Translations under genes and position numbers: made by a program
Shown here: positions 1-6,545 of the stretch, piece by piece
How the letters are laid out: each line of letters begins with the position of its first letter
Numbering within the stretch: position 1 is the stretch's first letter
The notes under the pieces: model-generated
What the model was told of the DNA's origin: nothing
The model's database searches: none
Seen by the model: only the letters and a program-made list of their open reading frames with translations
Source of the DNA: Deltaproteobacteria bacterium
GTDB taxonomy: Bacteria > Desulfobacterota > Desulfomonilia > UBA1062
Reading direction: 5' to 3'
Length of the DNA stretch: 6,851 bases
Assembly: GCA_016934135.1 (NCBI GenBank)
Contig: JAFGTK010000161.1
Coordinates: 1 to 6,851, forward strand

Positions 1-234
1 ATAAATACAGTGCTGCATGCGGTAAATATCGCTGCTGCAAGGGCGTTACACATAAAATAATCATCAAGAAGCGGTAATCAACTGTTTAACTTAAGAAAAC
101 CGCTTTAAGCTGAAGATACTACACAGCATATCCATATTAAATATACGATGTATTTGGCATGCTGCATGAAATGAAGCTGAGGATTCAAGGTACAAGGGGT
201 CTGAATAGTATGGACAAGATATACTGAAGAGACA
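1..234. other. Intergenic or window-edge region, no gene supported
   Basis: This stretch lies downstream of the small minus-strand gene and reaches the window edge. It is AT-rich and I see no coding region with a ribosome binding site. A 7-base inverted repeat (aagcggt at 69-75, accgctt at 99-105) has a 23-base loop and no following T-run on either strand, so it is not a convincing terminator. The octamer gctgcatg occurs at 12-19 and again at 161-168, which may be chance. Plus frame 1 is open from the edge to a stop at 58-60, too short to call as a gene tail. Confidence 0.5.
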
Positions 235-504
235 TTATACGCAATTCATTTCCAGGGTGGATAACAGCTCAAGATCTGCAATTGCCTTGCTCAATTTTGC
301 CAGGTTTTCGATCATGATCCTGGCATCGGGTGATAAATCGCTTCTGCTCCTGGCAATTCTCTGAATATGCTCGCAATACATTCGAATCTCAAGACACGCA
401 TCCACAATGTTGTCAGGATTGATGTTTTCCACATATCTGTCGATCTCGGTGTCTGTCATTGAGGCAAGTATCGGGGCATCCATGTTTTCCAAGCTCGCTC
501 CCAT
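235..504 (-). CDS. Small helical protein of unknown function (89 aa)
   Basis: I do not recognise this protein. The reading frame runs from an ATG at 504 to a TAA at 235 and has a very good Shine-Dalgarno sequence (AAGGGGGT, one mismatch from the ideal) eight bases upstream, which is the main reason to believe it is real. The product is predicted soluble and largely helical: an acidic N-terminal part (residues about 16-30, with TDTEIDRYVENINPD), then two amphipathic helices (about 33-55 and 59-87) rich in Leu, Ile, Ala, Arg and Glu. It has no signal peptide or membrane segment, and its two Cys residues that could attract attention (37 and 43) form no metal motif with the Cys at 88. It lies 109 bp behind the diguanylate cyclase gene on the same strand and could be read from the same transcript. 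A role as a small helical partner or regulator is possible but not shown. Confidence 0.72.
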   Translation of the reverse strand: MGASLENMDAPILASMTDTEIDRYVENINPDNIVDACLEIRMYCEHIQRIARSRSDLSPDARIMIENLAKLSKAIADLELLSTLEMNCV

Positions 505-512
505 AACCAGTT

Positions 513-520
513 ACCCCCTT
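513..520 (-). promoter_or_regulatory. Ribosome binding site of the 89-aa gene
   Basis: On the minus strand this reads AAGGGGGT, seven of eight bases of the ideal AAGGAGGT, with eight bases between it and the ATG at 504-502. It is the strongest evidence that the small gene is translated and that this ATG is the start. Confidence 0.75.
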
Positions 521-556
521 TCCATATCATTCTTATCGACAGAATCATGAATGGAA
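520..556. repeat. Weak inverted repeat beside the small gene's ribosome binding site
   Basis: Arms TTCCAT (520-525) and ATGGAA (551-556) are perfect complements around a 25-base loop. An alternative inner pairing joins CATTC (528-532) with GAATG (549-553). In minus-strand RNA the hairpin would sit directly upstream of, and touch, the ribosome binding site of the 89-aa gene. The stem is short and AT-rich and has no T-run, so it is not an intrinsic terminator. It could be chance. Confidence 0.2.
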
Positions 557-613
557 TGAAAAGATTTTCGTCACATGGTTCTATAACAACTTAATATATA
601 GATGTTTTTCCAA

Positions 614-3600
614 TCAGGAACGCAAAGATGGTCTGCGGGGAGTCTCACCCTTGCTTTGTGCATAGAACCGTTCCTTTTCAGAATACATACGGGTATCTGC
701 TATCTTCATGACCTCGTCCGGGGAAAACTCGTCCGAACTTGCCATGCCGATGCTTATGGAAAGCGGGATCTTGTGCTTCTGGCCGTTTTTGTCCGTACAT
801 TCTATCTGAAGCCCGGCTGCTCTCTCGGTGATGCGTCGGAAAAGGATCTCTGCCTGGACCCTGTTTGTCGAAGGCATAAGGACCGCAAACTCGTCACCGC
901 CCAATCTGGACACGATATCGCTCCGGCGGCAGACCTTTTTCAGCAGAGCGGCAAGGTGCATGATCGCATTATCCCCTTTTTCATGGCCATAGGTATCGTT
1001 GATCCTCTTCAGCCCGTTCATGTCTATCATCATGACGGCAAAACAGATGGACTGGAATCGTTTTGCATGATCAATGACCTTGCCAAGTTCCCTGTTCAGG
1101 AATGAACGGTTATACAATCCGGTCAGCCCGTCGGTACTGGCCATCTTCTCGAGCTGGCCCATGAGCAGCTTGTTCTGTGTCACGGCGGAAAGCTGGCCTA
1201 AGAATACGGCGAAGATCTCCTTTGTCAGCTTGTCCATCTCCCGGCCCTTGATTACCATATAGCCGGTGATCTTGTTGCCGCGACTTATCATGGGAAATAC
1301 ATTCCATACAGTTCTCAGGTCCTGCATGGAAACGACATGTCCGGCCTTTTCCATTTCCTCGCGCAGTATCCGGTCTATATCCGGATTCATGATCTCGTGC
1401 CTGTTGTCCAGAATTACCTTCTGTTCCTGTTCTTCTATGCCTGCAAAGGCGCTCGCTTCCAGAATGTTGTGACGCCTCCCCTCCAGGATGATACCCCCGC
1501 GGAAATCTGAAAACAGGGTTTTAAGCTGGTTCAGTGTAAATTCGAACAGGGCATCCAGCCCGTCTATCTCATGAATACTGGTGCTCATCTCCAGCAGTGT
1601 CCTGAAAATCTGGTTCTGCCTGGTTATGATCTTGTTTCGTTCGCTGATCTGTTTTTCTTTTGTTACTGATTCAACAAGTGCATTGTTAAGTTCACTGGTC
1701 CTCTTTTGAACCTCATCCTCAAGGCCCTGCATGAGTATGGCATTTTCAATGTACGGGCTTATCATCAGCGAAAAATTCTCCAGAAGATCAATCTCAAAAG
1801 AGGAATACACCTCGCCGCCATACTTCCTGCCCAACACAAATACAGCCAGGAGCATGCCTTTGGAAAAGGCGGGAATAATGATCTCAGCATCCTGGAACAT
1901 TTCTGCATCTGCCTCGCTGATTGTACCCTCATGAATGCCCCTGACGATATTCTCATGTGATATTATAGCCTGTTTTTTCCTGGAAATAGCCACGAGCCAG
2001 TGGTCCTGTCCAAATTTCAACGGGGTATCGGTGAACGACAGCAGCCTTTCTTTTCCGAACAGCCCGGGATGATCAGTACTGTTGCGAGTTTTCCATCCGT
2101 AATACCTGCGAGTTTCCCCTGTACGGAACAGGGATACAAAACTCGATGCACCAAGCACATTGAATCCCCATGATCCGAGCATCTCGTGAATCTTTTCAAG
2201 ATGGCGTATGCGCGAGAGGTCCTCGGTCAGGGAATGATACTTCTCATTGAGCACATCGGTCGTCCTTCTGATAAACAGACTCAATATGGAATCCCATCCG
2301 TTCCTGATGGGACTGTATAGAACAGCCGCCGCCAGAATGCCTGAAAACAGGGAGACAATCTCTTCTTTCGGAGAAAAAATCATCTTCGGCATGAGTCCTG
2401 CGATAAAAAGCAGCAGAATCAGGCCGCACCAGAAGATTATGGAGCGCACATACTGCAGCGCCATCCTGACGTTGAATTTGAAAAGCCCGTATGCAAAAAA
2501 GAACAGCGCAATAAAGATAAATGTCCCAAGCGGGTAGATCTCATACCCGTAGATAGCCGGAGTATTGGCAACGCTCAGTGCAGCAATGAGCACGAATGCG
2601 ATAAGTATATTTTTTTCCGTTTTCCGGCGTGATCCGTCCTTGTTCCTGAACGCCTGATAAAGCAGGTATATACTGTAGAAAATAGCACTTATCCACAAAG
2701 TGCTCATGATATCGTAAAGAATGGCCTTTTTCGCAAAGAACCCCCAGTAATAGCTGTACATTCCCTGAAAGTAGTACGATGTGAAGGTAAAAGGCGCCAT
2801 GACTGCACCGATTGCATAGCCGCTGTAAACGATCCACCATTTGTCACTGCGCTGCGTGATACGATAAATAAGGTGAAGGTTTACCCCGAGCATGATCAGA
2901 ACAAGGAAGAAATGGTCAAGCCGTGAGATAAATAAGGCAAGCTCAATATCGGCTAAAATCCCCACTAGACAGATATCGAGGTTCAATAATGCATAGCAGA
3001 AACACAGGAGACTGAACAGCAGGCTCTCTGTCCTGTTCTGCCCGAGCCCTAGCACAAAAAGGGATAAAAATGCTGCACTCATGAACGAGAGCGCAGGAGG
3101 AATACCGTACGGAATGAGCCTGAATATAACGTATTCAGCAGGATAATCACTGAGTACATACAGGATGCCGGTGAAACAGGCAAGATACACCACTATGAGC
3201 AGCAGGCGCAGGGCGCCGGATAACATACGTCTTCTTGTGTACTCGTTGATCCTTGCAATATCGTGATAGAACACCCCGTATGCAATAAAAAGAAAAGCTA
3301 TGAATGTAAGATCATGAAAGGGATACTTCATAATACCCGCACTCGATGCCAGACTTCCCGAACCGATAAGGATCAACAGCACGATACCGATAAGGACAGC
3401 CATCAACTGCCTTCTTCGATTAATATTGCTATGCTTTGCCCTTATCCTTAAAATGAGAACGCTGCAGTGAATCAGAACTGCAAGAAAGAACAGGATAAAA
3501 AGAACATGCCCGCCCCCGTTGCGTGACATGGGTATTAAGGAAAGAATGCCTTTTCCGACCACAGCCTCCCAGAAGATAATGCCTGCCAGGACAAGCCCGA

Positions 3601-4672
3601 GTCCATAGAACAAAGGGATTTTCTTCGAATATGCCTTCTTTGTAATGACATAAACCATATGGGCTGTAATGCCGATCATAATGACCAGGAACAGATCATT
3701 AATATAGACTATCTGCTGTGCATTATGTTCGCCGAACCCGTTATAGATGACATCTCTCAGATTCAGCAGGGCAAGTCCGAGACAGAGTACGGTAAAAAGC
3801 AGTGCATCCAGACGGGTCTCTGACTTCTGATATCCGATTGTTGCCAGCAGTATACTGAAAACCAGGGAGATACAGGTGAGGAATCCCCTGCCTGGCGCCC
3901 AGGAAAAAATCTCTGTCAGGTGCAGATCTTTCAGGTGATGGAATATGAAAAGCATATCGCTGATCAAAGGCAGCAGAACCAGGGCTAATGCAAGCGAGTA
4001 AAGCAGGTTTTTCCTTTCTATATGATCCTCATTCTTGTGAGGGTCACCCGGCGGGAAGAGCCCGAAGGCGATAATCAGCACCGGGATAAAGGCAAACTCC
4101 AGGGTATTCATTCCTGAAGATCTGAAAAAACTCAGACACAGAAGTATCTGCAATAGAAAAATGCCTGAAAAGATCTGCAAAGAATTAATGCGCCGGGTTT
4201 TGTCAACCATGGATCTCAGATGTGAAACAAAGCACTTCAGGTTATAGGCAATACCTGCCAGGACCAGAACAGGGGCGATACTGCGCATGTGAAACATACC
4301 CTGTTCGCCCATCCCCAGCGCGACGATCACGAAAGAAGTCAAGCTGTAGAGCAGCGGAATGAACCAGGGGCGGGAGCTAGTTTGAGCAACATGGTGGGTA
4401 AGGTGTATGGTCAATGGAATCAGCATGAGTGATACGGGATGAAGGAACCGGATTATCCTGGGTAAAAGGCTCTGCCTGTCAAAAAGATCAGCGCTAATGC
4501 TGAGAAGGCTCCACAGGGCAATAAAAAGACATATGATCCCGAAGACCCGTATCCTCAACCCCCTATCCCTGGCATGGACAATAAGAACTGCAAGCGATAT
4601 ACATGTCAGTAAGCCGGTAATAGAAGGAAGGATATAGGGAAAGATATCATGGACAGCCGAATATGAATCCAT
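614..4672 (-). CDS. Multi-pass membrane diguanylate cyclase with three 7TM modules, two GAF-like domains and GGDEF (1352 aa)
   Basis: Predicted to make cyclic di-GMP from two GTP at the inner face of the cytoplasmic membrane. Residues 1-735 form three tandem seven-helix modules (about 12-206, 262-470, 522-732) resembling the 7TM sensor region of some histidine kinases. Extra helices lie at 222-246, 485-508, 744-761 and 772-790. A GAF-like domain follows (about 823-982), then a coiled coil (983-1022, with the phytochrome/kinase-like QKRTSELNNAL), a second, weaker GAF-like domain (1022-1172), and the GGDEF domain (1178-1340). That domain shows DGLTGLYNR from 1181, metal-binding Asp1217 in the DMNGLKRINDTYGH motif, GGDEF at 1258-1262 and an RxxD inhibitory site (RRSD, 1249-1252) at the correct five-residue spacing, so activity and product feedback are expected. 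No EAL or HD-GYP phosphodiesterase domain is present. The ATG at 4672 has only a weak AAAGGG 12 bases upstream, so translation may be modest. The signal sensed is unknown. Confidence 0.93.
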   Translation of the reverse strand: MDSYSAVHDIFPYILPSITGLLTCISLAVLIVHARDRGLRIRVFGIICLFIALWSLLSISADLFDRQSLLPRIIRFLHPVSLMLIPLTIHLTHHVAQTSSRPWFIPLLYSLTSFVIVALGMGEQGMFHMRSIAPVLVLAGIAYNLKCFVSHLRSMVDKTRRINSLQIFSGIFLLQILLCLSFFRSSGMNTLEFAFIPVLIIAFGLFPPGDPHKNEDHIERKNLLYSLALALVLLPLISDMLFIFHHLKDLHLTEIFSWAPGRGFLTCISLVFSILLATIGYQKSETRLDALLFTVLCLGLALLNLRDVIYNGFGEHNAQQIVYINDLFLVIMIGITAHMVYVITKKAYSKKIPLFYGLGLVLAGIIFWEAVVGKGILSLIPMSRNGGGHVLFILFFLAVLIHCSVLILRIRAKHSNINRRRQLMAVLIGIVLLILIGSGSLASSAGIMKYPFHDLTFIAFLFIAYGVFYHDIARINEYTRRRMLSGALRLLLIVVYLACFTGILYVLSDYPAEYVIFRLIPYGIPPALSFMSAAFLSLFVLGLGQNRTESLLFSLLCFCYALLNLDICLVGILADIELALFISRLDHFFLVLIMLGVNLHLIYRITQRSDKWWIVYSGYAIGAVMAPFTFTSYYFQGMYSYYWGFFAKKAILYDIMSTLWISAIFYSIYLLYQAFRNKDGSRRKTEKNILIAFVLIAALSVANTPAIYGYEIYPLGTFIFIALFFFAYGLFKFNVRMALQYVRSIIFWCGLILLLFIAGLMPKMIFSPKEEIVSLFSGILAAAVLYSPIRNGWDSILSLFIRRTTDVLNEKYHSLTEDLSRIRHLEKIHEMLGSWGFNVLGASSFVSLFRTGETRRYYGWKTRNSTDHPGLFGKERLLSFTDTPLKFGQDHWLVAISRKKQAIISHENIVRGIHEGTISEADAEMFQDAEIIIPAFSKGMLLAVFVLGRKYGGEVYSSFEIDLLENFSLMISPYIENAILMQGLEDEVQKRTSELNNALVESVTKEKQISERNKIITRQNQIFRTLLEMSTSIHEIDGLDALFEFTLNQLKTLFSDFRGGIILEGRRHNILEASAFAGIEEQEQKVILDNRHEIMNPDIDRILREEMEKAGHVVSMQDLRTVWNVFPMISRGNKITGYMVIKGREMDKLTKEIFAVFLGQLSAVTQNKLLMGQLEKMASTDGLTGLYNRSFLNRELGKVIDHAKRFQSICFAVMMIDMNGLKRINDTYGHEKGDNAIMHLAALLKKVCRRSDIVSRLGGDEFAVLMPSTNRVQAEILFRRITERAAGLQIECTDKNGQKHKIPLSISIGMASSDEFSPDEVMKIADTRMYSEKERFYAQSKGETPRRPSLRS
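2477..4639 (-). repeat. Three tandem seven-helix modules inside the cyclase (protein-level repeat)
   Basis: The membrane half of the cyclase is an ancient internal triplication. Shared landmarks are LLTCISLA (residues 21-28) against FLTCISLV (264-271); the second helix LLFTVLCLGLALLNL (291-305) against LLFSLLCFCYALLNL (551-565), with a looser match in module 1 at 44-58; the end of the third helix AHMVYVITKK (337-346) against LHLIYRITQR (599-608); and the last helix, FIPVLIIAFGLF (195-206), FIAFLFIAYGVF (457-468) and FIALFFFAYGLF (720-731). The copies occupy roughly 4055-4639, 3263-4009 (with linker helix) and 2477-3220 (with linker helix). DNA-level identity is low, so the duplication is old. 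Confidence 0.75.
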
Positions 4673-4711
4673 ATACCATCTTATCCCTTTAATCCGCTTT
4701 CCTGAAGATTG

Positions 4712-4745
4712 CTGGTTCTCATATGTGTCATATCGGAAAAACCAG
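4712..4745. promoter_or_regulatory. Nested inverted repeat, candidate operator
   Basis: An outer pair CTGGTT (4712-4717) and AACCAG (4740-4745) encloses an inner perfect pair ATATG (4721-4725) and CATAT (4729-4733) around TGT. The two dyads are nearly concentric (centres at 4728.5 and 4727). Lying in the middle of a divergent promoter region, this could bind a dimeric regulator acting on both genes. The arms are short and the inner pair AT-rich, so chance is a real alternative. Confidence 0.35.
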
Positions 4746-4786
4746 GATTAAATTAAAGTTGAGCTTGTACTTCTTTTGCATTACAT

Positions 4787-4791
4787 AAGGG
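4787..4791 (+). promoter_or_regulatory. Ribosome binding site deciding the AOR-like start
   Basis: AAGGG lies five bases before the ATG at 4797. The longer reading frame could begin at a TTG at 4776, but nothing resembling a ribosome binding site precedes that codon. The seven extra residues would also lie ahead of where AOR family proteins normally begin. The ATG is therefore preferred. Confidence 0.65.
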
Positions 4792-4796
4792 CAACC

Positions 4797-6545
4797 ATGC
4801 AGGAGAAAAACAGGGATTTTGCACTCAGTGCACTGTTCATAGATCTTGGTACCGGTGATGTACAGAAAACAACCTTTGACCCGGACCTGTCATGCTCGTT
4901 TCTCGGAGGCCGCGGCATCGCTGCCGGGCTTCTCGCTCAGCAGCCTTCAGCAGGACCTCTCGAAGATGATGCTCCCCTGATCTTCTCCACAGGACCTCTG
5001 ACCGGTTCACGCATCCCTGCATCTGCGCGCATGATGATCTCGGCCTTTTCTCCGCTCACTGGGGCTGTGTGCAGCTGTTCGGTCGGGGGCAGACTTGCGA
5101 TCATGATGAAAAGGGCGGGCATTGACCTCATCCGCATCACGGGCAGGTCGAAAAACCGCACTGTCATAGAGATCGACAACCAGGATGTGCGTCTCATAAC
5201 GAGCACCATTCCTGTTGACGCTCCTTTAAGCAGCATATTCGACAGCTACCGGTCCTTCAAAGGCTCTGTCGCTGCTGCAGGACATGCAGCATTTCTCGGC
5301 TGCCGATATGCGTCCATAATGGTTGACGGGTCCTTTGCTTCCGGAAGGGGCGGGCTCGGACGAGTCATGGCGGCAAAGAACCTTCAGGCAGTTGCAATAC
5401 GGGGCAGCGGAAAAACAAAAGTATACGACCGGGAACAGGAAAACCTTGCAAGGACCGACATCATCAGGCTCTTTGACGCATCGCCTGCCATTATGGGAAG
5501 ATCGGGCATCAGCCGTTACGGCACGGCGGCACTGGTGGATCTTATGGCATCGCGGAGGATTATGCCCACTGCAAACTTCCGAAGAACCTTTTTCGAGGAC
5601 TACCGCTCATTCTCGGCCACACGGATCAGGGAAAAGGAAAACCCGAAGCATCACGCCTGCCACGGATGCCCCATCGCCTGCAAAAAAAAGGCCGGAAGAG
5701 ATATCCCGGAATTCGAAACCCTGTCTCATTTCGGAGCGCTGAACGAGAATGCCGACCTTGCCTCCATCATCGAGGCAAACACCATCTGCAATGAAATCGG
5801 TGTGGATACCATCACTGCAGCAGCCACCATTGCATGTCTTGCAGAGATAAGGCTGCAGCGATACACCGGCAATGCCCTGACCGGCAAGGTCAGAGAGATC
5901 ACCTCTGCAAAAGGCGACGGGGAACTGCTCAGAATGGGCTCTGCAGTGCTTGCACGGGAACTGGGCGCACCGGAAAAGTCCATGAGCGTAAAGTCGCTGG
6001 AAATGCCGGCATATGATCCCCGGGGGGTTTACGGCATGGCACTGGCATACTGCACCTCCACCAGAGGAGCATGCCATCTGCGGGCATACCCCATTGCCCA
6101 CGAGATCCTGCGCAAGCCTGTTTCAACAGACCGCTTCTCGTTTTCCGGCAAGGCGCGGATCATCAAGATAGCCGAAGACTTAAATGCTGTAGTCGATACT
6201 ATAGGGGCCTGCAAGTTCGCCTTCCTGGGCGCGTCTCTGGAAGAATATGCAAAGGGTCTTTCCGCAGTGACCGGCCTTAGCTATGACACGCACGATCTGC
6301 TGAAAATCGGGGATGATATCTACACCCTCGAGCGTTATATAAATACACTCAGAGGTTTTACCCGCAAAGACGATTATCTGCCGCAGCGCTTCTATACCGA
6401 GGCCGGCTCTCACGGGCCAGGCATAGACATAAATCCCATAGACTCTAAGGACTTTGAAGAGGCACTGGACCGCTATTACCGCATCAGGGGCTGCAATGCC
6501 GACGGCACAATCACGAAGGAGCGTATCCGGAGGCTGGGCATATGA
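4797..6545 (+). CDS. Aldehyde:ferredoxin oxidoreductase (AOR) family tungsten/molybdopterin protein (582 aa)
   Basis: AOR family enzymes oxidise aldehydes to carboxylic acids in the cytoplasm and pass electrons to ferredoxin, using a bis-pterin tungsten (or molybdenum) cofactor and one [4Fe-4S] cluster. The N-terminal domain (about 8-205) has LGGRG (36-40), GPLTG (66-70), SPLTG (85-89) and GRGGLGRVMAAKNL (183-196). The C-terminal region carries CxxCxxxC (C288, C291, C295), PEFET (304-308), CNEIGVDT, TRGACHLRAY with His427, and DTIGAC with the fourth cluster ligand C472. All four cluster cysteines are therefore present. The length is slightly below the usual 600-630 aa. One normally conserved stretch is altered: where the family usually reads like IGPAGEN, this protein has AAGHAAFLG (160-168), so its substrate may be unusual. 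There is no signal peptide or membrane helix. The stop overlaps the next gene's start by four bases (ATGA). Family assignment is firm; substrate and metal are not known, so I give no gene symbol. Confidence 0.93.
   Translation: MQEKNRDFALSALFIDLGTGDVQKTTFDPDLSCSFLGGRGIAAGLLAQQPSAGPLEDDAPLIFSTGPLTGSRIPASARMMISAFSPLTGAVCSCSVGGRLAIMMKRAGIDLIRITGRSKNRTVIEIDNQDVRLITSTIPVDAPLSSIFDSYRSFKGSVAAAGHAAFLGCRYASIMVDGSFASGRGGLGRVMAAKNLQAVAIRGSGKTKVYDREQENLARTDIIRLFDASPAIMGRSGISRYGTAALVDLMASRRIMPTANFRRTFFEDYRSFSATRIREKENPKHHACHGCPIACKKKAGRDIPEFETLSHFGALNENADLASIIEANTICNEIGVDTITAAATIACLAEIRLQRYTGNALTGKVREITSAKGDGELLRMGSAVLARELGAPEKSMSVKSLEMPAYDPRGVYGMALAYCTSTRGACHLRAYPIAHEILRKPVSTDRFSFSGKARIIKIAEDLNAVVDTIGACKFAFLGASLEEYAKGLSAVTGLSYDTHDLLKIGDDIYTLERYINTLRGFTRKDDYLPQRFYTEAGSHGPGIDINPIDSKDFEEALDRYYRIRGCNADGTITKERIRRLGI
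6529..6533 (+). promoter_or_regulatory. Ribosome binding site of the downstream partial gene
   Basis: A perfect GGAGG within the last codons of the AOR-like gene, eight bases before the ATG at 6542. It supports that start and tight co-translation of the pair. Confidence 0.75.

Larger units (their letters stand above)
4673..4796. promoter_or_regulatory. Divergent intergenic region between cyclase and AOR-like gene
   Basis: This 124-bp AT-rich region must contain, or lie downstream of, the promoters for both the cyclase (minus) and the oxidoreductase (plus). I cannot assign a convincing -35/-10 pair on either strand. TTGAGC at 4759-4764 followed 17 bases later by TACATA (4782-4787) is a weak match, and it would start the transcript almost on the ATG at 4797, cutting off the ribosome binding site. 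I found no sigma-54 GG/GC signature. Confidence 0.5.

Noticed and set aside
1..53. Possible minus-strand start at 53 with a short hydrophobic, Cys-containing N-terminus resembling a signal peptide
   Set aside because: Only 17 codons are visible before the edge and no ribosome binding site precedes the ATG, so there is too little to support a gene.
69..105. Inverted repeat considered as a terminator for the minus-strand genes
   Set aside because: The stem is only 7 bp with a 23-base loop and no T-run follows on the minus strand.
602..1105. 167-aa open frame on the plus strand
   Set aside because: It lies wholly opposite the strongly conserved GGDEF domain, begins without a ribosome binding site and its translation resembles no protein family, so it is a shadow of the real gene.
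4759..4787. Sigma-70-like promoter TTGAGC – 17 bp – TACATA for the AOR-like gene
   Set aside because: The -10 match is poor and transcription would begin about at the start codon, removing the ribosome binding site that sets the start.
4776..4796. Upstream TTG start for the AOR-like gene
   Set aside because: No ribosome binding site precedes it, whereas the ATG at 4797 has AAGGG at a suitable distance. The added residues also have no counterpart in the family.
5607..6101. 164-aa open frame on the minus strand
   Set aside because: It is antisense to the cysteine-motif region of the AOR-like gene, and its Cys/Gly-rich composition is what the complement of that coding sequence would give.
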